The notes: generated by a model from the sequence alone, not told the origin. DNA of 64,000 bases from Clostridia bacterium (GCA_017421045.1 JAFQMC010000016.1:18829-82828); one strand, 5' to 3'; shown: positions 54,210-62,059, counted from the stretch's first letter. Translations and numbers: made by a program.

Positions 54210-54620
54210 TCACCCCGACAAAGCATCTATTCCGCCTGATTCTTCTGAGGATATAAGCTTCACAGAAACCCGTGCAGGCAAACACACCGCAGACTGACCC
54301 GAACGAGAAATCATCCCTGTATTGACACAGAGTTTATCCGGACAATCGGAAGTCACAAAACGGACTCCATCCGAAGATATCAGAAGCACCGCTTCCCTAT
54401 CTCCATGAAGTGTAAGCTCGTATGGCTCCTTTACAGCATCAAGAGCCACCTCGGTGTAAACCTCACCTTCTACCGACACTACTGCCGTCAACCCTTTTTC
54501 GTCCTTTGGCGACAACAAGAAGACCACTCCCAATACTACCGAAAGCACGATCACCGCAAGAGGAATCAGATCCGCCATACGAAAATAAGCTCTTTTTGTA
54601 TTGTCTGATGAATAGTTCAT
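54210..54620 (-). CDS. NusG domain II-containing membrane-anchored protein
   Basis: A 136-residue protein with one N-terminal membrane helix (about residues 17-37, LIPLAVIVLSVVLGVVFLL in part) and an extracytoplasmic NusG-II domain marked by CPDKLCVNTGMISRSGQSAVCLPARVSV (key residues CPDKxC and CLP). It is not a transcription factor despite the name. It forms a two-gene operon with the Gx-transporter gene, a combination found in flavin-based electron-export loci. Confidence 0.85.
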   Translation of the reverse strand: MNYSSDNTKRAYFRMADLIPLAVIVLSVVLGVVFLLSPKDEKGLTAVVSVEGEVYTEVALDAVKEPYELTLHGDREAVLLISSDGVRFVTSDCPDKLCVNTGMISRSGQSAVCLPARVSVKLISSEESGGIDALSG

Positions 54621-54653
54621 AAGAAAACTCCAACTTATCTGAATACACTTATA

Positions 54654-54682
54654 ATTATACTAAAGCATGACTCCCATTGCAA
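54654..54682 (-). promoter_or_regulatory. Promoter of the NusG-II/Gx-transporter operon
   Basis: Minus-strand TTGCAA (54682-54677), 17 bp, TATAAT (54659-54654), 34 bp before the start codon. Confidence 0.68.
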
Positions 54683-54724
54683 GCATTGCAGAACAAACCA
54701 CCACTCGCACAAATAAAAAACATC

Positions 54725-54753
54725 TTGATTTTTCCGATGATTCAATATATAAT
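54725..54753 (+). promoter_or_regulatory. Promoter feeding the truncated tRNA-Leu
   Basis: TTGATT (54725-54730), 17 bp, TATAAT (54748-54753), about 28 bp before the tRNA 5' end. The promoter appears intact although the tRNA is not. Confidence 0.65.
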
Positions 54754-54781
54754 TGATTCGTTCCGAATTGAATGTCTATAT

Positions 54782-54820
54782 GCGGGTGTGGCGGAATTGG
54801 CAGACGCGCCAGATTTAGGT
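54782..54820 (+). pseudogene. Truncated tRNA-Leu (5' half, cut at the anticodon loop)
   Basis: The first 39 bases match the 5' half of a tRNA-Leu(UAG): acceptor GCGGGTG, D-arm with GGAATTGGCAGACGC, anticodon 5' stem CCAGA and loop TTTAGGT. The following bases (AAAGCTACC...) do not restore the 3' anticodon stem (TCTGG expected), the variable arm or the T-arm. An intact tRNA-Leu(UAG) with a different sequence lies 383 bp downstream. The break falls exactly at the end of the anticodon loop, a common crossover site for integrative elements. Confidence 0.8.
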
Positions 54821-54950
54821 AAAGCTACCTTGAGGGAACTGCCCTATATCACAACAAAATCTGCGTGACATACGCAACACCATAGGTTCTGTTACCTCCA
54901 TGATAATCGGCATAATTTTCAACATCTACTTAGTCGCTAAAAAATTTGCA

Positions 54951-55014
54951 ATTTCATCGCACTGATAGAGCGATGAAATCCGAATTTCTGACAAATCATA
55001 AATTCGGATTTCGC
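54951..55014. repeat. Two overlapping hairpins sharing an arm
   Basis: Hairpin 1 is a perfect 10-bp repeat, ATTTCATCGC (54951-54960) with GCGATGAAAT (54970-54979). Hairpin 2 is a perfect 12-bp repeat, AAATCCGAATTT (54976-54987) with AAATTCGGATTT (55000-55011), extendable by GCG/CGC. The shared bases 54976-54979 make them mutually exclusive. They lie in an otherwise empty 380-bp stretch between the cut and intact tRNA-Leu genes. Confidence 0.7.
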
Positions 55015-55203
55015 ACTATGTTTTCTTTATTAGTTTTTCTAATATAATTTTGATATAAAATCAAGCTTTGCTTGTTTTTATATATTAGTGGATATTTATC
55101 ACCTACAACTACTCACCAAACCTCATCGGTTCCTCTGTGTTCACAACGAAATTTCTCCCCATTCAACAGAGAAAAAAGAGGTTAAAATTCAACAAACACA
55201 CAT
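55015..55203. other. AT-rich intergenic stretch upstream of tRNA-Leu(UAG)
   Basis: No convincing coding sequence. A TTTTGATATAAAATCAAG-type AT palindrome occurs near 55050-55070. No consensus promoter for the tRNA was recognised, so it may be read from the promoter at 54725. Confidence 0.4.
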
Positions 55204-55288
55204 GCGGGCGTGGCGAAATTGGCACACGCACAAGATTTAGGTTCTTGCGGAGAGATCCTTGCAGGTTCAAGTCCTGTCGCCCGCACCA
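55204..55288 (+). tRNA. tRNA-Leu(UAG)
   Basis: An 85-nt tRNA with encoded CCA. Acceptor GCGGGCG/CGCCCGC, anticodon stem CAAGA/TCTTG with loop TTTAGGT giving anticodon UAG, long variable arm, and T-arm GGTTCAAGTCC. Followed by a terminator. Confidence 0.95.
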
Positions 55289-55295
55289 ATCCAAT

Positions 55296-55330
55296 GTATC
55301 CACAACAGCCTAGTTGTGGATACGTTTCTT
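55296..55330 (+). terminator. Terminator of tRNA-Leu(UAG)
   Basis: An 11-bp stem GTATCCACAAC/GTTGTGGATAC with a six-base loop, then TTTCTTTTT. Confidence 0.85.
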
Positions 55331-55383
55331 TTTATGGTCATTACAATACATTCATCGAACCAAAATAAAGTCCCCCCTCTTAA

Positions 55384-55423
55384 TTGACATTTTTTGCTAT
55401 AATTTGCTATAATATAGTATAAT
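55384..55423 (+). promoter_or_regulatory. Promoter of the two-TM cassette with three phased -10 elements
   Basis: TTGACA at 55384-55389 and TATAAT at 55408-55413 (18-bp spacer). Identical TATAAT hexamers also occur at 55398-55403 and 55418-55423, so three copies are spaced exactly 10 bp apart. Confidence 0.65.
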
Positions 55424-55454
55424 CAATTACATCAATATCGATGAGGTAGCGATT

Positions 55455-56570
55455 ATGGGAAAATGGGAAACATTTAAGAATAAACATTTGGGTAAGATAA
55501 CCAAGATTATCTCTTGGTTAATTAACATTGCTGGATTGGTTTTAGCTATTTTATCATTTATAAATTCAGAAGCCGATTTAGGGTGGTTTGTGGTTCTATC
55601 CATTGTTATACTTAATAGTATTTTTTTAATTGTTGTATCCATTTATGAAACTCTGATATATAAGAAAGGGGCCGCTATTGAGAAAAAGTTATCTCACGAA
55701 AAGAATACTGAAATATCAAATTTGGAATTAGCTCTTAAAATCAATGAAGATTTAACAGAAAAGTTAAGATATTATTATAAGTATATAATTTCAACACTAA
55801 ACAAATTCACAACTCAATTATGTGCTGTCAATAGTAAACTCGCTAAATCACGAAAAAGCATAGAAGATCTTCTTGATGAATATGAAAGTAAAGGAGAGAA
55901 AATAGACGAGAAGGTTGAACGGTTTGTTATAGAACTTAAACAAACCTCAGAGCAAGACTACAAGCGATCAATGATGAAAGAATATAATCATTTTTTGAGC
56001 AACATCACTAATAAACTAAAATTCATTTTAGATGCTTCGCTTAAATCCAAAAATTGTATTCTTGAAACCTCAATATCTATAAAACAGTTCAACAGAATAG
56101 TGACAGATCCTACTAACATAAGCGATGTTACCGTAATAACAACATTTAGAGATAGCCAAGCTTATTCGCAAGGAAAAAGAGAAATCGGAGTGACTACATA
56201 CTGCATAAACAAAAACACTGATTTTATTTACTGTTTATCTCATCCATATTTTATTAAAAATAACATTAAAGCTTCTGACAGGAGTTATGATAATGAAAAT
56301 TTAAGTTTTTTAAAATCCTATAATTGTACTATTGTAGTACCAATAAAATATGCTTATCCTGACTGCAACCACATATATGGATATCTAACATGCGACATAC
56401 TGAATGACGACTTTACAAAAGACAATCTTCTTGATGAAAAGATGGCTGAAATTATGGAAGCAACCGCTAATATAATTGGTACTTATTTCGACAACATGGA
56501 TTACCAATGGGAATATATACTAGAAGATGATTTTTTAGATATTGTATTTAATATGAAAAAATCCAAATAA
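55455..56570 (+). CDS. Two-TM coiled-coil protein with C-terminal GAF-like domain, unknown function
   Basis: A 371-residue protein I do not recognise. Two N-terminal membrane helices (about residues 17-37 and 45-66) are followed by a charged, coiled-coil-like region (about 75-190, rich in Glu/Lys with heptad-like spacing). A globular C-terminal domain (about 215-350) contains DVTVITTFRDSQ, CTIVVPIKYAYP and HIYGYLTCDI, the strand pattern seen in GAF-type sensor domains. The layout (membrane anchor, stalk, sensor) is that of a signalling or defence effector, but no catalytic motif is visible. It is AT-rich, sits on the mobile island next to a recombinase, and is followed after 14 bp by a 54-aa gene. 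GAGGT precedes the ATG. Confidence 0.82.
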   Translation: MGKWETFKNKHLGKITKIISWLINIAGLVLAILSFINSEADLGWFVVLSIVILNSIFLIVVSIYETLIYKKGAAIEKKLSHEKNTEISNLELALKINEDLTEKLRYYYKYIISTLNKFTTQLCAVNSKLAKSRKSIEDLLDEYESKGEKIDEKVERFVIELKQTSEQDYKRSMMKEYNHFLSNITNKLKFILDASLKSKNCILETSISIKQFNRIVTDPTNISDVTVITTFRDSQAYSQGKREIGVTTYCINKNTDFIYCLSHPYFIKNNIKASDRSYDNENLSFLKSYNCTIVVPIKYAYPDCNHIYGYLTCDILNDDFTKDNLLDEKMAEIMEATANIIGTYFDNMDYQWEYILEDDFLDIVFNMKKSK

Positions 56571-56584
56571 ATCGGAGGATAAAC

Positions 56585-56749
56585 ATGAGTTCTGTAACAC
56601 AGATAAAATATAGAAAATCTCAGTATTTTCATTCAGCAAGACGTACGACCATAACCAAGTCAGATATAAATTATATCATTAAGAGTTCTAATTTCAAGAA
56701 AACAAGTAGCATTATGGGTTGTGGTTTTTACAAATCTAAACAGAATTAA
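56585..56749 (+). CDS. Small basic 54-aa protein downstream of the two-TM gene
   Basis: A 54-codon reading frame with GGAGG 7 nt upstream of the ATG. The product is basic (many Lys/Arg), begins MSSVTQIKYRKSQYF and ends IMGCGFYKSKQN. It lies 14 bp after the two-TM gene and before a shared plus-strand terminator, so the two form an operon. I know no family for it. The good ribosome site and tight spacing argue that it is real. Confidence 0.65.
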   Translation: MSSVTQIKYRKSQYFHSARRTTITKSDINYIIKSSNFKKTSSIMGCGFYKSKQN

Positions 56750-56839
56750 GCTTACTACAAAAAAATAATCAACAACAGTGATTCTTTATCTATTAATAAT
56801 ACCTTTCAAGATATTTATTTTATTAATCTATAAATTCAC

Positions 56840-58543
56840 CTATATACAATCAAAGGACACACTCTGTTTCCCACAGGGTGTGTCCTTTTTCACTGCTTCA
56901 CTTGAAGATAACATATTAGTTACAGCAATATTATCTTCATCATATGTCATAATGTGGTTAGTAAATTTTGCGTTGAGTTTTATTTGGATACTTATCATTC
57001 CATTCCGCTCACTTACAACAATCTTGTTTACCAACATACGAATATTCGCATCGCTTATTTCTCCTTCTTGAATTATCATTTCTAGCAACTCAATAGTACT
57101 CTTGATATCAGATTTTCTGCTCTTGATTGTTGCATTGTAGTCCATGATTGAATTGATTTCTTTCTCTATCCATGCAATTTGCGACTCACATTTTGTAATC
57201 ATATCATCATAGATATCGGCATGTGCTTTATCTCTTATTCTTTCAAGAAGCAAGGCTTTTAAATCTTCTTTATGCAAATCAAGTTGTGCATTCAGCTTAT
57301 CAACGGTACCTTTAACTGTACCTTCTTGCCTAATCCAACGTTTGATATCATCTTCAACCGTCTGATATTTTGCCATCGCAAGTTCTTTTATTCTGAGAAT
57401 CTCATCATATATCAGTCTGTCAATTTCTGTTTCGTTGATTCTGTGAGGAGTGCATTGATTTCTACCGTAGCGATGATATCCGTTACATACATACTCAATT
57501 CTGTCGGCTTGTCCATCTCTTTTTCTTATTTTGCATGAGAAGATGCATCCACAGTCGCCGCATTTAATCAATCCTGTGTATCTGTGACACGGCTTAGAAG
57601 TTGACGCTCTTACATGACTTTCAGCTTTCTGACTTATTATATGTTGAACTTGTTCCCACTTTTCTTTCGAAATAATCGCAGGAACATAATCCTCATGAAC
57701 AAATCGTTCTCCCTCAGGTATGGCAGTTCTTGTATGATTAATTTTGCTTGTAGCAGACTTATGACATATTAATGTACCCATATAAAATTCGTTCTGTAAA
57801 ACTCTTTTTACTGTAGTAGCATTCCAAAGATACTTTTTACATATATCCGGGCGAGTATATGGGAGTTTCTTTTTGTATCTGAGATTTTGATAATACTGAG
57901 GAGCCTTTACTCCTTCATTGTTGAGAAGATTCATAATAGATTTCATTCCATAGCCTGATAAGTAAAGCTCATATATTCTTCTGATAATCTGAGCTTCTTC
58001 CTCAACTATCACAATCTCATCTGTATTTTTATCTTTGTAATAGCCCATAGGAGTTGTTATGATGATACCATTTTTCTGTTTTTGAAGGTATCCTGCACGT
58101 ATCTTCTTTGATATATCTTTTGCATATAAGTCGTTGACGATACCTTTGAAACCTACAAGCAAGTCATCGTTTTCATCACTTGTATCTATGTTCTCTGTAA
58201 CTGATAACACCTTGACTTTGTGTTGTCTTAAGTAATCAATGAACACTGCAGTCTGAGTTCTGTGTCTTCCAAGTCGTGATAAATCTTTAACTATTACGGC
58301 ATCAATAAGACCTTTGTCCACAGCTTCGCAAAGTTTATGTATTCCCTCTCTTTCAAAATGCATACCGCTTACATTATCATCAAAGGATTCTCCTACTATA
58401 TCGTATCCTTTACTGTCAACGAAGTCTACAAGAATTCCACGCTGATTATTAAGTGAATTAAGTTCTACATCTTCATCTCTTGATAATCTATAATATAACC
58501 ATACACGTAAAGTTCTTTTTGTATGCAGAATTTCATTTACCAT
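56840..58543 (-). CDS. Large serine recombinase
   Basis: A 567-residue large serine recombinase. The resolvase domain (about 10-150) has the catalytic serine in LYYRLSRDED and the arginines in VKDLSRLGRHR. It is followed by the Recombinase domain (MGYYKDKNTDEIV, WNATTVKRVLQNEFYMG), a zinc ribbon (CGDCGCIFSCKIRKRD...C) near 325-370 and a coiled-coil tail. ATG 58543 is preceded by AAGGAG. Such enzymes integrate and excise transposons or ICEs (TnpX, Tn5397-type). It is transcribed with the 60-aa gene and helicase. Its last 15 codons overlap a plus-strand terminator hairpin. Confidence 0.93.
   Translation of the reverse strand: MVNEILHTKRTLRVWLYYRLSRDEDVELNSLNNQRGILVDFVDSKGYDIVGESFDDNVSGMHFEREGIHKLCEAVDKGLIDAVIVKDLSRLGRHRTQTAVFIDYLRQHKVKVLSVTENIDTSDENDDLLVGFKGIVNDLYAKDISKKIRAGYLQKQKNGIIITTPMGYYKDKNTDEIVIVEEEAQIIRRIYELYLSGYGMKSIMNLLNNEGVKAPQYYQNLRYKKKLPYTRPDICKKYLWNATTVKRVLQNEFYMGTLICHKSATSKINHTRTAIPEGERFVHEDYVPAIISKEKWEQVQHIISQKAESHVRASTSKPCHRYTGLIKCGDCGCIFSCKIRKRDGQADRIEYVCNGYHRYGRNQCTPHRINETEIDRLIYDEILRIKELAMAKYQTVEDDIKRWIRQEGTVKGTVDKLNAQLDLHKEDLKALLLERIRDKAHADIYDDMITKCESQIAWIEKEINSIMDYNATIKSRKSDIKSTIELLEMIIQEGEISDANIRMLVNKIVVSERNGMISIQIKLNAKFTNHIMTYDEDNIAVTNMLSSSEAVKKDTPCGKQSVSFDCI
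56853..56892 (+). terminator. Plus-strand terminator inside the recombinase 3' end
   Basis: A stem of about 15 bp (AAAGGACACACTCTG with CACAGGGTGTGTCCTTT, near-perfect) followed by TTTTTC on the plus strand. It serves the two-TM cassette while its sequence also encodes the last residues of the convergent recombinase. Confidence 0.78.
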
Positions 58544-58634
58544 GTGCAATCTCCTTTCGGCTTAATTGGGATATTGTTGTCGCACTATCTTGGTGCAACA
58601 ACAACATATCACAAGAGTTCTGCAATATCCAGCT

Positions 58635-58817
58635 TTAAATCGATCTTGTCCGAACAAATCCACTCTGTTCGTCAGATGTTACTTGACTTCCAGTTATGTA
58701 ATCTCTAAAAACGCATTTTAAAAAGCTAACAAACTGTTCGTCTGTTCCTACATATTCAAACTGTACGGATTTGATTTTCATGTTTCCTGTTGTTTTATTT
58801 ATTGGTTTCATATTCAT
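58635..58817 (-). CDS. Small 60-aa mobile-element protein
   Basis: A 60-residue protein between the helicase and the recombinase, starting 10 bp after the helicase stop with GGAGA 7 nt upstream. It begins MNMKPINKTTGNMKIKSVQF and contains YVGTDEQFVSFLKCVFRDYI. I do not know its function. Small proteins of this kind often precede serine recombinases in clostridial elements, and it may assist excision like an Xis, but that is speculation. Confidence 0.6.
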   Translation of the reverse strand: MNMKPINKTTGNMKIKSVQFEYVGTDEQFVSFLKCVFRDYITGSQVTSDEQSGFVRTRSI

Positions 58818-58827
58818 TCTCCATTCG

Positions 58828-61098
58828 TTAAGTAAAATAATCTTCCGTTTTCACAGATTTCATAAATTCAGAAACTTCTTCAATGTTTCTTATCACAGGA
58901 TATTTCTCCATAGCTTTGAAGACTTTACCTGTATATGACAAAGCTCTTGCTCTTGGGTCAAGTATAGATACAACTCCTGTATCGGTTTCGCTTCTGATTA
59001 GTCTGCCCACTCCCTGTCTGAGTTTAATCAACATATTGGGAGTACAGTATCTGTTAACAAACTCTTTGACATCAAAACAGTAATTCTTCTTTTCTTCCAT
59101 CAGGACACTTCTTATTGGAAAAGGCAACTTGACGATTATTACAGATGAAAGACAATCGCCTACACAATCTACACCTTCCCACATTGAGCCTGAAGCAAAT
59201 AAAACACCATTTTCTGACTTTTTAAAGTCAGATATAACACTGTTAGTACCTCTTGTCATTTTGAACAGCTCACATTTTGCAAGCTTGTCCGCAAGTTTTT
59301 CATATACCATCGCCAACATTCGATATGAGGTGAAAAGTATTGCCGTATGTCCGTTAGTAGCTTCAATTATCTTATATATCTCCTTTGAAATTATTTCGAT
59401 ATACTGCTCGTCCTTGTTATCTGGGAACGGCATTTCAAGCGGAACATAGAGCCTTGCGTTTTCTTTATAGTTAAAAGGTGATACTGTAGTAGATTCTAAA
59501 ATCAATCTGCTTTCGATTTCTGACAAACCATTTTCTTCTTTAAAATACTCAAAGTCTGTACCGTCTGACATTGTTCCGCTTGTCAGCACATAGCTTACAT
59601 TTCTATCCCAAACACTCTCTTTGAGTTGTTTGGTAATATCTCGTGGCACACTGCAAATATACATTTCATCATTCTCGTCTGTATTTATCCAAACGATATT
59701 TGAAATATCATCCTTAATGGCTGTCAGTTTTGTAATCAAACTCTTTCCTATTATGGGCAAATAATAATTTGCTCGAACTTTCAGGCGTTCAATGCTAATA
59801 ATTGTGTTTGCCATCTTATCAATAAGCGATGCAAGTGTTTTTCCAACATTGATAACTGTATAACTATCCTCATCGGCATCAGAAAGTCTGCGAGAACTTT
59901 TTATATACCTGAATAATTCATTGTGGGTTTTATGTGCCATCGCAATTAAATATTTATATTCCTGATGTTTTCTCTTATCTGCACACAAGGTATGCACCGC
60001 ATTAAGATATTCAGGAATATCACTTTCACAAAGAACCTCGCCAAATGTTGTTTCAGCCGCTTCTTTCAGTTTATGTGCTTCATCTACCACAACAAAGCAA
60101 CTGTCTTTGATAATTCCTTTTTTACCCGGCACTCTGTTCTTCTGTGAATCGAGATACATATTGTGGTTTGTCACCTGAAAATCAATGCCAACTTCTTCTG
60201 TAGCATCTGATATATATTGTACGTATCTGCAGAGTGAACGCTTTGAGCAACCTGAGCACGAACCCTTCACACAAATCCTGCTTTTTATAGCATTGGGAAT
60301 TGTAATTTTATCAAGGTCTATATTGCTGTCGTTTTCAATCTTGGTTTTCAATGCAAAGATTTTTCTGCTGTTATTATCGGGATACTTGAGAATATTGGTA
60401 AGATAATCTTTATATCTATATGAGCACAGAAAATGTTCCTTGCCTTTTCTAAGTACCGCCTTTAATGGCTTTGAAATAATCCCAAAACTCATAAGCATTG
60501 TTGACAGCTTTGGAATCTCCTGTTCCGCTAAGGCTTTCTGCAACTCGATGCTTGATGTAGTAATGGTCACAGGCAAGTCCTGCCCGTATTTTCTTTTATA
60601 TACAAGCCTCGCTACAAGACTCGCAACCATATATGCAAGAGTTTTACCTGTACCTACCTCTGCTTCACAAATTGCAACCTGTTTATCCGTAAGTCCTTTA
60701 TACATTGTTTTTGAAAGGTCTATCTGAGCTTTTCTGATGTTGTAACCGTAGCTTGGCATAACCACATTGAAAATGATATCTATCATTCCGATGGGATTAT
60801 CAACCATCTTCTGAACAATATCCACCTGACGGTTATCTTTTACTGTTTCCAATATATATGGTATAAGTAGAGTGGCAGTTTCTTCTGTAAACTGTTCGCT
60901 CGGCTTAACTGTTGTCACTACCTCAGAATCACCTGTAGCTTTATCGATAGCTATATATCTGATCTGATTTCTGAGAGCGATATGATAAATGATAAATCTA
61001 TCTTCAAAGGTAAAGTCATACTCTCCCCCATAATAGGCTTTATCGCAATTAACGTAACTTTCAAATAACTCATGGTCACTATATGTAAATTCAAACAC
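58828..61098 (-). CDS. XPD/DinG-like superfamily 2 helicase
   Basis: A 756-residue helicase. After an N-terminal region of about 130 residues comes Walker A AEVGTGKTLAYM, then a cluster of four cysteines (CVKGSCSGCSKRSLC, about residues 285-300) expected to hold a [4Fe-4S] cluster, and the DEAH box VVVDEAHKLKEA. The C-terminal HELICc domain has LFTSYRMLAMVYE, SGSMWEGVDCVGD and QGVGRLIRSETDTGVVSILDPRA (key residues Q-GR--R). This is the DinG/XPD layout. A GTG at 61098 with AAGGAG 8 nt upstream is preferred over more distal starts. Probably processes element DNA during transfer or replication. Confidence 0.88.
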   Translation of the reverse strand: MFEFTYSDHELFESYVNCDKAYYGGEYDFTFEDRFIIYHIALRNQIRYIAIDKATGDSEVVTTVKPSEQFTEETATLLIPYILETVKDNRQVDIVQKMVDNPIGMIDIIFNVVMPSYGYNIRKAQIDLSKTMYKGLTDKQVAICEAEVGTGKTLAYMVASLVARLVYKRKYGQDLPVTITTSSIELQKALAEQEIPKLSTMLMSFGIISKPLKAVLRKGKEHFLCSYRYKDYLTNILKYPDNNSRKIFALKTKIENDSNIDLDKITIPNAIKSRICVKGSCSGCSKRSLCRYVQYISDATEEVGIDFQVTNHNMYLDSQKNRVPGKKGIIKDSCFVVVDEAHKLKEAAETTFGEVLCESDIPEYLNAVHTLCADKRKHQEYKYLIAMAHKTHNELFRYIKSSRRLSDADEDSYTVINVGKTLASLIDKMANTIISIERLKVRANYYLPIIGKSLITKLTAIKDDISNIVWINTDENDEMYICSVPRDITKQLKESVWDRNVSYVLTSGTMSDGTDFEYFKEENGLSEIESRLILESTTVSPFNYKENARLYVPLEMPFPDNKDEQYIEIISKEIYKIIEATNGHTAILFTSYRMLAMVYEKLADKLAKCELFKMTRGTNSVISDFKKSENGVLFASGSMWEGVDCVGDCLSSVIIVKLPFPIRSVLMEEKKNYCFDVKEFVNRYCTPNMLIKLRQGVGRLIRSETDTGVVSILDPRARALSYTGKVFKAMEKYPVIRNIEEVSEFMKSVKTEDYFT

Positions 61099-61573
61099 TT
61101 TTGATTCTCCTTTTCTTCGATATATGAGCAACAGAATGGTATGCAGGAACCTGTTCGGCTCCTGCACAGTAGTTCTATTGCTCATTAAATAAATTAGAGC
61201 ATTCGAAAAGATGTAGAGTATCTCGCAGCATTTGTTTTACTATTAGGTAAAACCGAGCTTCATATATAATGCAACAGGCATACGCTCTCAGCCTGAACCA
61301 CTATATCCCGTATCGCAAGGGCTGTGCCAACAGAAGTATCATTATTACCCACCGAGGTCATGGCTAATTGAGAGTCTGCTGTTTATCTCTCAACTCGGTA
61401 CATAGTTTATCGCTCTCTCTTTCGAGGTCTTGGCGCCTATGCCCGACAGCTTTCCTTTCGGCTCTGTGGGTATTACCCTCTACATCCGTTTATTCAATTA
61501 TCAAAGTACAAAGACGGATTTATAAAACCCTCTCATATGTACAGGAACGGAAATCGGGTTTTGCACAACAAAA
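61099..61573 (-). other. 475-bp non-coding or decayed stretch upstream of the helicase, with a long hairpin
   Basis: No ORF with a ribosome site. A 60-nt hairpin (61125-61136 with 61173-61184, inner arms TGCAGGA/TCCTGCA) lies 27 bp upstream of the helicase start. On the minus strand an unstarted reading frame ending ELRDKQQTLN stops at 61364-61366 and a 33-codon frame starting MTSVGNNDTSVGTALAIRD begins 2 nt later (61361-61260). They may be coupled small ORFs or remnants of one frameshifted gene. Confidence 0.4.
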
Positions 61574-62002
61574 TCAGAAAAATTTTTTTATTTTTTCTAA
61601 AATTCTTACTTTGTGATAATGAATCGTATTACGAAAAACGCCTAATTTTGCAGCTAACGCTCTCTCGGTAATCCTATTTTCATATAATGCTTTTATGAAT
61701 ATTCTTTCTTCAACAGTCAACTGACTCATTGCAAATCGCAACCGCTTCAATCTTTCGTTATGAATTATCATTTCTTCAAGATTAAAATCTTCATCTTCAT
61801 ATTCATGAAACTCATCTTCCGAATCATCGTCATCGCCTATTAAGCAACTCATCGGATATGTATGGGTTATGTATTTAAGGTCGCTTTTTTCAACTCGCCA
61901 GATTCCTCTGCGAAACTCATCATAAACTTCTTTTGTTACAGGAACGGTTTCTTCCGTGCCAGTTGCAGGATTGAAAGTAATTATTGCGTAAGTTTTACTC
62001 AT
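61574..62002 (-). CDS. Sigma-70 region 4-like HTH protein of the mobile element
   Basis: A 142-residue protein. The N-terminal part has VTKEVYDEFRRGIWR and an acidic stretch (GDDDDSEDEFHEYEDEDF), and the C-terminal part is a sigma region 4-type helix-turn-helix: LKRLRFAMSQLTVEERIFIKALYENRITERALAAKLGVFRNTIHYHKVRILEKIK (residues about 83-138; key residues L-V-ER, TE-A-LG, I---RI-EK). Such proteins are common in Tn916/Tn1549-like elements as transcriptional regulators of transfer genes. The ribosome site AAGGAG lies in a long hairpin preceded by a 13-codon ORF. Confidence 0.85.
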   Translation of the reverse strand: MSKTYAIITFNPATGTEETVPVTKEVYDEFRRGIWRVEKSDLKYITHTYPMSCLIGDDDDSEDEFHEYEDEDFNLEEMIIHNERLKRLRFAMSQLTVEERIFIKALYENRITERALAAKLGVFRNTIHYHKVRILEKIKKFF

Positions 62003-62006
62003 ATCT

Positions 62007-62059
62007 TTAATCTCCTTAAAATTTTTGATTTTTGTCTTTGATCAAAAATTGGAGATTAA
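62007..62059 (-). promoter_or_regulatory. Hairpin sequestering the ribosome site of the sigma-like gene
   Basis: A 19-bp stem with a four-base bulge: TTAATCTCC (62007-62015) pairs with GGAGATTAA (62051-62059) and AATTTTTGAT (62020-62029) with ATCAAAAATT (62041-62050). In the minus-strand mRNA the GGAG of the ribosome site is fully paired. The other arm contains the stop codon of a 13-codon upstream ORF, the geometry of translational attenuation. Confidence 0.75.

Noticed and set aside
54677-54868. 63-aa open frame AGVAELADAPDL across the truncated tRNA-Leu
   Set aside because: The frame is simply translated tRNA sequence, a well-known annotation artefact.
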